Part shown: in pieces, positions 14,665 through 23,510 of the stretch
Numbering within the stretch: the first letter of the stretch is position 1
How the letters are laid out: each line of letters begins with the position of its first letter
Assembly (NCBI GenBank): GCA_009363175.1
Contig: CP045205.1
Span: 1,302,001-1,366,000 of the forward strand
Direction: 5' to 3'
From: Citrobacter telavivensis
GTDB taxonomy: Bacteria > Pseudomonadota > Gammaproteobacteria > Enterobacterales > Enterobacteriaceae
DNA: 64,000 bases
Position numbers and translations under genes: made by a program
The notes under the pieces: model-generated
Seen by the model: the letters and a program-made list of their open reading frames with translations, nothing else
What the model was told of the DNA's origin: nothing
The model's database searches: none

Positions 14665-16815
14665 TTAGTGATGTGAAGAGGTTTTCACGCCGCCTTCAGG
14701 AATCGGAACGTACGGGGTTTCTTTATCGGTACGTTTGTCCACGTTGCGCACATTCATCCAGGTTTTGAAACCGTAGAAGATGATGCTGTACACCACCACC
14801 AGGAACAGAATACTCAGGCCTGCGTTAGTGTAGTTGTTCACAACGATGTGATTCATGTTGGCAATCTGCTGAGCGGTCAGTTCGCCGCCGTTGGCAATCT
14901 TCTCTTTGTACTGGTTAGCCATGTAGAAGAAGCCTTCCATCTGCGGGTTGGTGCTGAACAGTTTCAGACCCAGCGCCCAGGTGGTGCAGATCAGCAGCCA
15001 CACAGCCGGGATAACGGTCACCCAGATGTATTTGGTGCGCTGCATTTTAATCAGTACCACGGTACCCAGAACCAGCGCCACGGCTGCCAGCATCTGGTTA
15101 GAGATACCGAACAGCGGCCACAGGCTCTTAACGCCGCCCAGCGGATCGACCACGCCCTGATACAGCAGGTAGCCCCACAGGCCCACACAACCCGCCGTAC
15201 CAATGATACCGGCAACCAGAGAGTCGGTTTTCTTCAGGAACGGTACGAAGTTACCCAACAGGTCTTGCAGCATGAATCGACCGGAACGCGTACCCGCATC
15301 CAGTGCGGTCAGGATGAACAGCGCTTCAAACAGAATACCGAAGTGGTACCAGAAGCCCATGTCAGCCATCGGCAGTACTTTGTGGAATACGTGCGCGATA
15401 CCAACCGCCAGCGTCGGTGCACCACCGGCACGGTTCAGAACGGACGGTTCGCCGATGTCTTTCGCGGTTTGCAGGATCTGCTCAGGCGAAATCACGAAGC
15501 CCCATGAGCTGACGGTTGCCGCCGCATGCGCGGTCACGTCTTTCAACTGCGCCATAATCAGCGGCGCGTTCTCACCCCCCATTTCATGCAGGTTCGGCAT
15601 CGTAATGCCCAGGCCTGCCGGTGGGGTGTTCATCGCAAAGTAGAGACCCGGTTCGATAATGGAAGCTGCAACCAGCGCCATAATCGCCACGAAGGATTCC
15701 ATCAGCATCGCACCGTAACCGATGAAGCGGGCGTCAGTTTCACAGGCCAGCAGTTTCGGGGTGGTACCGGAAGAGATCAGCGCGTGGAAGCCAGAGACAG
15801 CGCCACAGGCGATGGTAATGAACAGGAACGGGAACAGTGCCCCTTTCCACAGCGGACCGGTACCGTCAATGTACTGCGTCATGGCCGGCATTTTCAGCTC
15901 AGGGTTGAGGATCACAATACCCAGCGCCAGGCCGACGATAACGCCGATTTTCAGGAAGGTGGCCAGATAGTCGCGCGGGGCGAGGATCAGCCATACCGGC
16001 AGCAGTGCAGACACAAACGCATAGCCGATCAGTGCAAAGGTAATGGTGGTGTCTTTAAAGGTCAGCGCCGGACCCCAGTACGGGTCGTGAGCAATCACGC
16101 CACCGAAGTAAATAGATGCTACCAGCAGAACAATACCAATCACCGACACTTCACCTACACGCCCCGGACGCAGGAAGCGCATGTAGATCCCCATGAACAG
16201 CGCGATAGGCACGGTGGAGCAAACGGTGAAGACCCCCCACGGACTTTCGGCCAGCGCTTTTACGACGATCAGCGCCAGTACCGCAAGGATGATGATCATA
16301 ATTAAGAAGCAGCCAAACAGCGCAATCGTCCCCGGCACGGAGCCCATCTCTTCTTTAATCATCTCGCCAAGCGACGCGCCGTTACGGCGAGAAGAGATAA
16401 ACAGCACCATGAAGTCCTGAACCGCACCCGCCAGCACAACGCCCGCCAGCAGCCACAGGGTACCTGGCAGGTAGCCCATCTGCGCGGCCAGAACCGGACC
16501 GACCAGCGGACCTGCGCCAGCGATGGCGGCAAAGTGGTGTCCGAACAGGACATAGCGGTTGGTTGGAACGTAGTTCAGGCCATCGTTATTGATGACCGCA
16601 GGTGTCGAACGTGTAGGGTCGAGCTTCATCACCTTCTGGGCGATGTACAGACTGTAGTAGCGGTAAGCCACCAGATATACCGACACGGAAGCGACCACGA
16701 TCCACAGGGCGCTGACGTGTTCACCCCGGCGTAAGGCGACAACCGAGAGGCAGAATGCCCCGATGATCCCGAGGATCACCCAGGGTATGTGCTTGAATAT
16801 CTTTTTCGTATCCAT
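14665..16815 (-). CDS. btsT: Pyruvate/H+ symporter BtsT (CstA family)
   Basis: 716 aa, equal in length to E. coli BtsT (YjiY). Many hydrophobic segments run through the whole protein. CstA-family landmarks include the RYVLFGHHFAAIAGAGPLVGPVLAAQ stretch near residue 90, shown here only in part as FGHHFAAIAGAGP. It imports pyruvate with protons and in E. coli is induced through the BtsS/BtsR two-component system when nutrients become scarce. The gene is first in btsT-yjiX-yjiA. Upstream are three BtsR-type boxes and a perfect CRP site, shared with a divergent Ldh_2-family gene. Confidence 0.95.
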   Translation of the reverse strand: MDTKKIFKHIPWVILGIIGAFCLSVVALRRGEHVSALWIVVASVSVYLVAYRYYSLYIAQKVMKLDPTRSTPAVINNDGLNYVPTNRYVLFGHHFAAIAGAGPLVGPVLAAQMGYLPGTLWLLAGVVLAGAVQDFMVLFISSRRNGASLGEMIKEEMGSVPGTIALFGCFLIMIIILAVLALIVVKALAESPWGVFTVCSTVPIALFMGIYMRFLRPGRVGEVSVIGIVLLVASIYFGGVIAHDPYWGPALTFKDTTITFALIGYAFVSALLPVWLILAPRDYLATFLKIGVIVGLALGIVILNPELKMPAMTQYIDGTGPLWKGALFPFLFITIACGAVSGFHALISSGTTPKLLACETDARFIGYGAMLMESFVAIMALVAASIIEPGLYFAMNTPPAGLGITMPNLHEMGGENAPLIMAQLKDVTAHAAATVSSWGFVISPEQILQTAKDIGEPSVLNRAGGAPTLAVGIAHVFHKVLPMADMGFWYHFGILFEALFILTALDAGTRSGRFMLQDLLGNFVPFLKKTDSLVAGIIGTAGCVGLWGYLLYQGVVDPLGGVKSLWPLFGISNQMLAAVALVLGTVVLIKMQRTKYIWVTVIPAVWLLICTTWALGLKLFSTNPQMEGFFYMANQYKEKIANGGELTAQQIANMNHIVVNNYTNAGLSILFLVVVYSIIFYGFKTWMNVRNVDKRTDKETPYVPIPEGGVKTSSHH

Positions 16816-16949
16816 AGTAAAACCTGGTTTTATAAGATTAATAATTGGCCGAAGCCGTTTGGTTTGGGTTGCGTTTGAAGAGGTAATTGGACTGCTATGC
16901 TGGTGACGATCTTGCCAGAGAGTCGCGCGCGTAAAGTACGGTAAATAAG

Positions 16950-16997
16950 TGAGCGGTCAAATGGTGAGTTAAGCGGTCAGAAGTGTCAGTAAGCGGT
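16950..16997 (-). promoter_or_regulatory. Three BtsR (YehT)-type boxes upstream of btsT
   Basis: On the btsT strand the octamer ACCGCTYA appears three times, at 16950-16957, 16970-16977 and 16990-16997, with an exact 20-bp period. This agrees with the direct-repeat motif described for the response regulator BtsR in front of E. coli yjiY, where two copies are known to me. Two helical turns per repeat put all copies on one DNA face. Confidence 0.75.
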
Positions 16998-17025
16998 AAA
17001 GAGGATCGCTGAACGACGGATATTA

Positions 17026-17041
17026 TGTGACTGAGATCACA
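17026..17041. promoter_or_regulatory. CRP binding site
   Basis: TGTGA-CTGAGA-TCACA matches the CRP consensus perfectly in both half sites. It lies 211 bp before btsT and 71 bp before the divergent Ldh_2 gene. CRP-dependent expression of btsT is known in E. coli; the site could serve both genes. Confidence 0.75.
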
Positions 17042-17111
17042 AAGAAAAATCCACCAACGACTGGCGAATACCGACTACGCTTATTGCCGACAACATCATA
17101 AGGAGAACAAC

Positions 17112-18119
17112 ATGGAAACAGTAAACCTCACACTATCTGAGGCTTACACGCTGGCGCGTGAGGTGCTGAGCACCAACGGCTTTAGCGCGGAACATGCGGA
17201 TGCCATCGCGCGTAACGTGACGGCAGGCGAGCGTGATGGCTGCGCGTCTCACGGGTTATGGCGATTGTTGGGGATCGTCGAGACTCTGCGTAAAGGAAAA
17301 GTCTCCGCTGATGCACGTCCGCAGATTTCCGATCGGGCGCCCGCGATCGTCAGAGCGGACGCTGGCGGCGCGTTTTCGCTGGTGGCTTATGAACAGGCGC
17401 TGCCGTTGCTCATCAGTAAAGCCAGCACGTGCGGCATTGCGGCGCTGGCAATCAACCGCTGCGTTCACTTTTCCGCGTTGTTTGCGGACATTGAACCGCT
17501 GACGGACGCCGGACTGGTGGGCTACGCCTGTACGCCAAGCCACTCCTGGGTCGCCCCGGCAGGCGGTACGCGCCCGCTGTTTGGCACGAACCCCATCGCC
17601 TTTGGCTGGCCGCGTAAAGGCAAACCGCCTTACATTTTTGATATGGCAACCAGCGCGGCGGCGCGCGGCGAGATCCAGTTGCATCAGCGAGCCGGAAAAG
17701 CGATCCCGGAAGGGTGGGGCATCGACAGTGAGGGGCAACCGTCAACCGATCCGCAGGCGGTATTAAACGGTGCCATGCTGACCTTTGGCGGTCACAAGGG
17801 CTCGGCGTTTGCGGCAATGGTTGAACTGCTGGCAGGGCCGCTCATCGGTGATATGACCAGCGCGGAATCGCTGGCCTGGGATGACGGGGCGGGCGGTCTG
17901 CCGTACGGCGGTGAGTTGATTCTGGCGTTTGACCCGTCCCGATTCCTCGGAGATGAGGCACACCTCCATCTGGAGCGGGCAGAAACCCTGTTTGCCGCGA
18001 TGCAGGCGCAGGGGGCGCGACTGCCGGGAGAAAGGCGCTTCAGTTCGCGGGAGAAATCACTGCAGGAAGGCGTGACGATTACCCGTTCTCTGTTTGCGGA
18101 CATTTCCGCGCTGAGATAA
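17112..18119 (+). CDS. Ldh_2-family NAD(P)-dependent oxidoreductase
   Basis: 335 aa, with AAGGAG 8 nt before the ATG. The malate/L-lactate dehydrogenase (Ldh_2) type II fold is indicated by SHGLWRL near residue 44, FGTNPIAFGWPR about 156-167, the FDMATSAAARGEI segment and a GGHKGSAFAAMVELLAGPL stretch. Related enzymes reduce or oxidise 2-keto/2-hydroxy acids (malate, lactate, sulfolactate, ureidoglycolate), and one branch reduces cyclic imino acids (delta-1-piperideine-2-carboxylate, DpkA type). The branch cannot be fixed by eye. Divergence from the pyruvate importer gene with a shared CRP site suggests a keto acid substrate. Not in K-12 at this place. Confidence 0.8.
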   Translation: METVNLTLSEAYTLAREVLSTNGFSAEHADAIARNVTAGERDGCASHGLWRLLGIVETLRKGKVSADARPQISDRAPAIVRADAGGAFSLVAYEQALPLLISKASTCGIAALAINRCVHFSALFADIEPLTDAGLVGYACTPSHSWVAPAGGTRPLFGTNPIAFGWPRKGKPPYIFDMATSAAARGEIQLHQRAGKAIPEGWGIDSEGQPSTDPQAVLNGAMLTFGGHKGSAFAAMVELLAGPLIGDMTSAESLAWDDGAGGLPYGGELILAFDPSRFLGDEAHLHLERAETLFAAMQAQGARLPGERRFSSREKSLQEGVTITRSLFADISALR

Positions 18120-18128
18120 GGCAGAATG

Positions 18129-18145
18129 GGCGAGGCATCCTCGCC
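18129..18145 (+). terminator. Hairpin after Ldh_2 gene
   Basis: GGCGAGG-CAT-CCTCGCC is a 7-bp perfect GC-rich stem directly after the oxidoreductase stop codon. There is no strong T run, so termination may be partial. Confidence 0.4.
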
Positions 18146-18226
18146 TGATTCCCGTTCGGGTAGAGGGTAATCGCATTTTTTGCCAGTTAATTGAACAAAT
18201 TTCCTGTGATACCCCCTGCGATTACA

Positions 18227-18253
18227 TAAAGTTTTCTCATTCCGGGCCGAAAA
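18227..18253 (+). promoter_or_regulatory. Sigma-28 (FliA) promoter of tsr
   Basis: TAAAGTTT, then 11 nt, then GCCGAAAA: a near-perfect flagellar class 3 promoter, 31 bp before the tsr ATG. It ties tsr expression to flagellar assembly. Confidence 0.9.
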
Positions 18254-18284
18254 CCAGAGTATCTGTCTAGCGGAAAGAGAAAAC

Positions 18285-19949
18285 ATGTTAAAACGTATCA
18301 AGATTGTGACCAGCCTACTGTTGGTTCTGGTTTTATTTGGCCTTTTACAACTCACTTCAGGCGGATTGTTCTTTAATGCATTGAAAAATGACAAAGAGAA
18401 CTTCACCGTTCTGCAAACTATTCGTCAGCAGCAGTCCACGCTGAATGGCAGTTGGGTGGCGCTGTTGCAAACGCGTAACACCCTTAACCGTGCGGGTATC
18501 CGCTACATGATGGATCAGAGCAATATCGGTAGCGGTGCGACCGTTGCGGATCTGATGCAGATTGCCAGCGTCTCCCTGAAACAGGCGGAAAAAAACTGGG
18601 CGGACTACGAAGCGCTGCCGCGCGACCCGCGCCAAAGCGAAGCGGCATCGGCGGAGATCAAACGCAATTACGACATTTATCACAACGCGTTAGCTGAACT
18701 GATCCAATTGCTGGGTGCCGGGAAAATCAACGAGTTTTTCGATCAGCCCACTCAGGGGTATCAGGACGGTTTTGAGAAGCAGTATGTGAACTATCTGCAA
18801 CAGAACGACCGCCTGTATGACCTGGCGGTAGAGGACAACAACCGCTCATACAGCCAGGCGATGTGGGTTCTGGTCAGCGTGTTGTTGGCGGTGCTGGTGG
18901 TCATTATTGCCGTCTGGTTTGGCATCAAGCTGTCGCTGATAGCACCGATGAATCGCCTGATCGCGAGCATTCGTCATATTGCCAGCGGCGATCTGGTGAA
19001 GCGTATTGATGTGGAAGGCACCAATGAAATGGGCCAACTGGCGGAAAGCCTGCGCCACATGCAGGGTGAGCTGGTGCGTACCGTGGGCGACGTGCGTAAC
19101 GGCGCAAACGCCATTTACAGCGGTGCCAGCGAAATCGCGATGGGTAACAACGATCTCTCTTCCCGTACCGAGCAGCAGGCGGCGTCTCTGGAAGAGACAG
19201 CGGCGAGCATGGAAGAGCTGACGGCCACCGTTAAGCAGAACGCCGAAAACGCCCGCCAGGCCAGCCATCTGGCGCTGAGCGCGTCCGAAACGGCGCAGAA
19301 AGGCGGGAAAGTGGTCGATAACGTGGTGCAAACCATGCGTGATATCGCCTCCAGTTCACAGAAAATTGCTGACATCATCAGCGTGATCGACGGCATTGCC
19401 TTCCAGACCAACATTCTGGCGCTGAACGCGGCGGTAGAAGCGGCGCGTGCCGGTGAGCAGGGGCGTGGCTTTGCGGTGGTTGCTGGTGAAGTGCGTAACC
19501 TCGCGCAGCGCAGCGCGCAGGCAGCACGTGAGATCAAAAGCCTGATTGAAGACTCCGTCAGTCGTGTTGACGTCGGTTCTACGCTGGTAGAAAGCGCCGG
19601 TGAAACCATGGATGAGATCGTGAATGCCGTTACCCGCGTGACCGACATCATGGGCGAGATCGCGTCGGCTTCCGATGAGCAAAGTCGTGGGATTGACCAG
19701 GTGGGTCTGGCCGTAGCGGAAATGGATCGCGTCACCCAGCAGAACGCCTCGCTGGTGGAAGAGTCCGCCGCCGCTGCCGCCGCGCTGGAAGAGCAGGCCA
19801 GTCGTCTGACTCAGGCCGTTGCTGTGTTCCACATCCAGCAGGAACAGCGGCGTGCGCGTGACGTTGCCAGCGTTAAGCCCGCTTCCACGACGGTTCAACC
19901 GCGTAAAGCCGCTGTGGCGGAGACCGGGGATAACTGGGAAACGTTTTAA
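18285..19949 (+). CDS. tsr: Serine chemoreceptor Tsr (methyl-accepting chemotaxis protein)
   Basis: 554 aa (E. coli 551). Membrane segment 1 is near residues 8-30, a periplasmic four-helix ligand domain follows, membrane segment 2 is near 190-212, then HAMP, methylation helices and the conserved hairpin tip (EQGRGFAVVAGEVRNLAQRS). The C-terminal NWETF pentapeptide binds CheR and CheB, which marks a high-abundance receptor. It senses serine and AI-2 and signals through CheA/CheW. A sigma-28 promoter precedes it. It overlaps the convergent acetyltransferase gene by 4 bp at the stop codons. Confidence 0.93.
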   Translation: MLKRIKIVTSLLLVLVLFGLLQLTSGGLFFNALKNDKENFTVLQTIRQQQSTLNGSWVALLQTRNTLNRAGIRYMMDQSNIGSGATVADLMQIASVSLKQAEKNWADYEALPRDPRQSEAASAEIKRNYDIYHNALAELIQLLGAGKINEFFDQPTQGYQDGFEKQYVNYLQQNDRLYDLAVEDNNRSYSQAMWVLVSVLLAVLVVIIAVWFGIKLSLIAPMNRLIASIRHIASGDLVKRIDVEGTNEMGQLAESLRHMQGELVRTVGDVRNGANAIYSGASEIAMGNNDLSSRTEQQAASLEETAASMEELTATVKQNAENARQASHLALSASETAQKGGKVVDNVVQTMRDIASSSQKIADIISVIDGIAFQTNILALNAAVEAARAGEQGRGFAVVAGEVRNLAQRSAQAAREIKSLIEDSVSRVDVGSTLVESAGETMDEIVNAVTRVTDIMGEIASASDEQSRGIDQVGLAVAEMDRVTQQNASLVEESAAAAAALEEQASRLTQAVAVFHIQQEQRRARDVASVKPASTTVQPRKAAVAETGDNWETF

Positions 19950-20461
19950 TTAAGCATCAGGCGCATGGCACAACGTGATTCAAACGCGATACCATGCGCC
20001 GTCTCTTCCTCTCGCTTCTGGCGCAATGCTGTCGGCAACGCGTCATCTTCCAGTATTTCAAATCCCAGATGTTGATACAGCGGCGCGTTCCAGTCGACAT
20101 GGCGAAAAGTGGTGAGCGTCAGAGAGGTAAAGCCCTGCTCGCGCGCCCACTGCGCGACTGTGTCTACTAACTGACGGCCAATGCCTTTACCCTGCCACGC
20201 CAGATGCATCGAAAATTCGGCAATATACAGGGACGATTCCATTGCTTCACCCAGCAGAAATCCAACGGGTTTGTCGTCAACCTGTGCCAGCCAACTCATC
20301 CCCTTACCGGCATATTCCCGATGCTGTTCCACGCTGACAATGCGATCGTCCGCGATCCATGCCAGTTCCGGCACGTCTAAAAAGCGCTGTCCTGCTGAGC
20401 GTTCAATGGCGGGCAGGGCGGCAGCATCTGCCAGTGTGGTTGGGCGAAAGGTAATGTGCAT
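19946..20461 (-). CDS. GNAT-family N-acetyltransferase
   Basis: 171 aa. The GNAT core is clear: IAEFSMHLAWQGKGIGRQLVDTV gives the acetyl-CoA loop (Q/R-x-x-G-x-G/A as QGKGIG), and HVDWNAPLYQHLGFEIL is the motif B region. The acceptor cannot be read; some proteins of this subgroup act on small amines or antibiotics, others on proteins. It is transcribed alone, convergent with tsr (4-bp overlap), and lies upstream of the TRAP operon terminator. I do not find it at this site in K-12. Confidence 0.8.
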   Translation of the reverse strand: MHITFRPTTLADAAALPAIERSAGQRFLDVPELAWIADDRIVSVEQHREYAGKGMSWLAQVDDKPVGFLLGEAMESSLYIAEFSMHLAWQGKGIGRQLVDTVAQWAREQGFTSLTLTTFRHVDWNAPLYQHLGFEILEDDALPTALRQKREEETAHGIAFESRCAMRLMLN

Positions 20462-20521
20462 AACGATACCGGGATTAAGGTGACAGTGTGGGCAGTATAA
20501 CGCTGTGCCCCGCCACAGGGA

Positions 20522-20549
20522 AAAGTCCCCGGCAGCGGGGACTTTACGG
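20522..20549 (-). terminator. Rho-independent terminator of the TRAP operon
   Basis: A 10-bp stem (AAAGTCCCCG / CGGGGACTTT) with a 4-nt loop lies 15 bp beyond the TRAP large-permease stop. Read leftwards the stem ends in TTTT, as needed to stop transcription from the dctPQM-type operon. Confidence 0.8.
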
Positions 20550-20559
20550 TGTTAACGGG

Positions 20560-21831
20560 TTAAACGAGTAATAACGAAATGGCCGGTATGTAGGTCACCA
20601 GCAACAGCATGAACAATAAAGTCCCCAGCAACGGCAGAGATTGACGGAAAAACTGTCCGACTGAAACCTGAGTAATATTGCAGACCAGCAACATGACGGT
20701 GCCAACCGGCGGCGTGAAGGCGCCGATAGAAAGGTTGAAGATCATGATGATACCGAAGTGTACCGGGTCGATACCAAAATGCGCCACGACAGGTTTAAGC
20801 AATGGAACCAGAATCAGCAGAATGGCATTCCCTTCAAGAAACATCCCCAGTGTCAGCAAAAGAATATTGATAATTAACAGGAACATGTATTTGTTTTCTG
20901 TCAGCGTCGTGACAAAGTTCGCCACCGCGACGCCGGCATGTTCCATTGAGAAGATCCAACCGAGTGCGGCACTTGCCATGATGACTAACATGACCGATGC
21001 CGTTGCCCGTGCCGTTTCTCCCAGCGCTTTTACGACATGGCCAAGGGTCATTTGACGATAAATGAAGAAACCGATGATCAACACAATGAGTACCGCAGCC
21101 GCGCCGGCTTCTGTTGGAGTGAAGATGTTGGCGCGAATCCCTCCTACGACGGCAAAAATCAAAAACAGCGCGGGCCAGGCCTGTCCAATAGAAAAGAGCG
21201 CTTCCTTACCGGTAGGCCAGGTGTCGCGTGAGGGCTTAGCGTTCGTTTTACGGGCAACCAGATAAACCGTAATCATTAACAGCACCGCACAGAGCAGACC
21301 CGGAATCAGACCGGCCATGAACATCTTTCCGATGGAGACGTCTGCCACCAGGCCATAAATAATCAGGGCAATCCCCGGCGGGATGATTGGGGTGACGAGA
21401 GACCCTCCGGCGGTGATTGCAGCAGCGAAGGCACGGTTGTAGCCTTTACGCTCCATCTCAGGAACCATCATGCGCGACAGCATCGCCGCGTCGGCCAGGT
21501 TTGAGGCGCTGACCCCTCCCATCATTGTACTGACCAGAATATTGGCGACACCGAGTCCGCCCCGCATTTTACCCACCAGAATATTCGCCACTTGCAGAAT
21601 ACGTTCTGCAATACCGGTATAACTCATCAGCGTACCCAACAGAATAAAGAAAGGTATCGCCAGCAATGATGGGCTCTGGGTTGGCGCAATTAACCGCTGA
21701 ACAGCAATTTCAATCGGAACCGTGGAAAAAAAGAGGAAATAGGCAATAATGCCGATAAACATTGCCAGATACACACGAATATTCAGAAATAAGCACACGA
21801 TCATTAGTGGAATAATCAATAACCAGCTCAT
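20560..21831 (-). CDS. TRAP transporter large permease (DctM type)
   Basis: 423 aa, about twelve membrane segments. DctM landmarks include SPSLLAIPFFILLGTLM in the N-terminal third, MGGVSASNLADAAMLSRMMVPEM, and the PPGIALIIYG turn. Together with the small DctQ subunit and a periplasmic binding protein it forms a sodium-driven importer of organic acids. Its gene starts 4 bp inside dctQ. The operon is divergent from lgoD with the regulator gene between, so the likely cargo is L-galactonate or a related sugar acid, in the place where K-12 has the MFS carrier LgoT. Confidence 0.9.
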   Translation of the reverse strand: MSWLLIIPLMIVCLFLNIRVYLAMFIGIIAYFLFFSTVPIEIAVQRLIAPTQSPSLLAIPFFILLGTLMSYTGIAERILQVANILVGKMRGGLGVANILVSTMMGGVSASNLADAAMLSRMMVPEMERKGYNRAFAAAITAGGSLVTPIIPPGIALIIYGLVADVSIGKMFMAGLIPGLLCAVLLMITVYLVARKTNAKPSRDTWPTGKEALFSIGQAWPALFLIFAVVGGIRANIFTPTEAGAAAVLIVLIIGFFIYRQMTLGHVVKALGETARATASVMLVIMASAALGWIFSMEHAGVAVANFVTTLTENKYMFLLIINILLLTLGMFLEGNAILLILVPLLKPVVAHFGIDPVHFGIIMIFNLSIGAFTPPVGTVMLLVCNITQVSVGQFFRQSLPLLGTLLFMLLLVTYIPAISLLLV

Positions 21832-22301
21832 TGTTTTTCCTCGCCGACATCTACCTGTTTAACGTCGTTAATTAACCAGTAGAGCGTATAAATTGCCGTT
21901 GCCAGAGTACCGACGGGAACAGCGATATCAATCCAGAACCAGGAAACTTTCAATATTTGCGTGACCTTATACTGCGCCATTTCCGCCAGTCGGTAACCCA
22001 GCCAGGCCATATAAACCAGCAACCCAATGGAAAGCAGGGCAACCAGCGTGGCAATAATGCGTTTGACTTTATGTGGAAACATATCGACGACAAAAGGAAT
22101 AGTCAGATGCGCCCGATCGCGTTCAGCCACCACTCCGCCCAACATCACAACCCAAATCATCAGCAGTCCGGACATTTCCTCAGTCCATTGAATGGGCTGT
22201 CCTACAAAATAGCGCATGAATACAGCTGCAATGGTCATTATCACCAGGATAAACAGTGCCAGTGCTGCGCTCAGTTCTACAAGCTTGCCAAAGAAACGCA
22301 T
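21828..22301 (-). CDS. TRAP transporter small permease (DctQ type)
   Basis: 157 aa with four membrane segments. The IQWTEEMSGLLMIWVVMLGG stretch (residues about 37-56) is characteristic of DctQ (W-x-EE plus the long second helix), and AERDRAHLTIPF follows. It stabilises and couples the large permease. The 4-bp overlap with dctM and the short 66-bp gap from dctP show one operon. Confidence 0.9.
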   Translation of the reverse strand: MRFFGKLVELSAALALFILVIMTIAAVFMRYFVGQPIQWTEEMSGLLMIWVVMLGGVVAERDRAHLTIPFVVDMFPHKVKRIIATLVALLSIGLLVYMAWLGYRLAEMAQYKVTQILKVSWFWIDIAVPVGTLATAIYTLYWLINDVKQVDVGEEKQ

Positions 22302-22367
22302 TAATCCTCCTTCAGAGAGTCGCCCTGGCCTTGAGAGGAAAAGGCGTTGGGCGCTCTGTGCCTGTAT

Positions 22368-23339
22368 TTATTGCAGTTGCTGTTGAATGGTTTCATACAA
22401 GCCCGGTGTCCACTCCGGGAATTGCGAGTAAACTTCGCGTGCTTTCTGGCGGAATGCTTCGGTATCCGGATAAATAACTTCAACGCCTTCCGCTTCCATG
22501 CTCTTCAGCATTTCGGCGTCGCGTTCAATCGTTAATTTCTGGCTGTAAAGGCCTGCTTCATAACCCGTTGAATGAATCAATTCCAGTTGCTCAGGAGAGA
22601 GCGTACTGAAAAAGGCTTCGCCGCCAATCCATACCGAGGTGTTGGTCAGGTAATTTACCATCGACAGATATTTCGCCTGCTCAAACAGTTTTTGCCCTTG
22701 CAGAACCGAAATTGGGTTTTCGACGCCATCAATAACGCCCTGAGTCAGCGCAGGGTAAACCTCACCCAGCGGCATTGGGGTTGGTGTGGCACCCATTGCC
22801 TGAATGGCTTTAATTTGCATCACGTTATTCGGTACGCGGATCTTCATTCCCGCAAGATCTTCCACTTTGCGAATCGGTTTTTTAGAAATAATCTGACGGG
22901 TGCCATACAGATAATTGTTCATCACCACATGAATTCCTTTTTTCTTCAGGTCTTCATTTTTTTGACGAAACCAGTCGCTCTCATAAATTTTGAAGAGTTT
23001 CTGCGGGTCATCGGTCAGATAAGGTCCAAACAAAATACCTAAATCAGGTTCGTAATCGGCGAGGAAAGCCACATCGGTGAGCGTGATGACGTTCATTCCC
23101 ATCATGGCTTGTTCAGTCACATCTTGTTTTGACCCTAGCTGTGAGCTGGGATAGAGAACCAGCGTTATTTCTCCATCACTCTTTTTATTCAGAATCTCAG
23201 CCCAGTAGCGCATCACCACATCTAATGGCTCGCCTGGATTATTCTCATATGCGACTTTAATAGAAAGCGGTTTAGCCTGAATGGTGAATGGCAGAAAAAA
23301 AGTACAAACAGTAATCAGCACGGCTATTATCTTGTTCAT
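22368..23339 (-). CDS. TRAP transporter solute-binding protein (DctP type)
   Basis: 323 aa. A Sec signal peptide (about residues 1-22, ending IQA-KP) exports it to the periplasm. The DctP fold is shown by YPSSQLGSKQDVTEQ, the conserved arginine in GMKIRVPNN that pairs with the substrate carboxylate, and GVIDGVENP. Relatives bind sialic acid, C4-dicarboxylates, uronates and aldonates. The lgo neighbourhood points to L-galactonate or a similar hexonate. First gene of the operon; binding specificity is inferred. Confidence 0.88.
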   Translation of the reverse strand: MNKIIAVLITVCTFFLPFTIQAKPLSIKVAYENNPGEPLDVVMRYWAEILNKKSDGEITLVLYPSSQLGSKQDVTEQAMMGMNVITLTDVAFLADYEPDLGILFGPYLTDDPQKLFKIYESDWFRQKNEDLKKKGIHVVMNNYLYGTRQIISKKPIRKVEDLAGMKIRVPNNVMQIKAIQAMGATPTPMPLGEVYPALTQGVIDGVENPISVLQGQKLFEQAKYLSMVNYLTNTSVWIGGEAFFSTLSPEQLELIHSTGYEAGLYSQKLTIERDAEMLKSMEAEGVEVIYPDTEAFRQKAREVYSQFPEWTPGLYETIQQQLQ

Positions 23340-23510
23340 TTTCTACTTGCTCCCAGGGATCAACGAATAAAACCAACATTTGTACTGGCGGAAAAATTCA
23401 TAGTGAATCCTGCCTAATCAGAAAGTAAGCAGAAAGTCATCATGGTGCTGTATGCGTTGTATGAAATCGTGCTCTTGCTAAAGGTTTGTTGTTTTTAATG
23501 TGTTTTTAAT

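Noticed and set aside
15526..16305. Open frame of 259 codons on the plus strand inside btsT
   Set aside because: Antisense to btsT; composition dominated by His, Arg and Gln, with no start signal.
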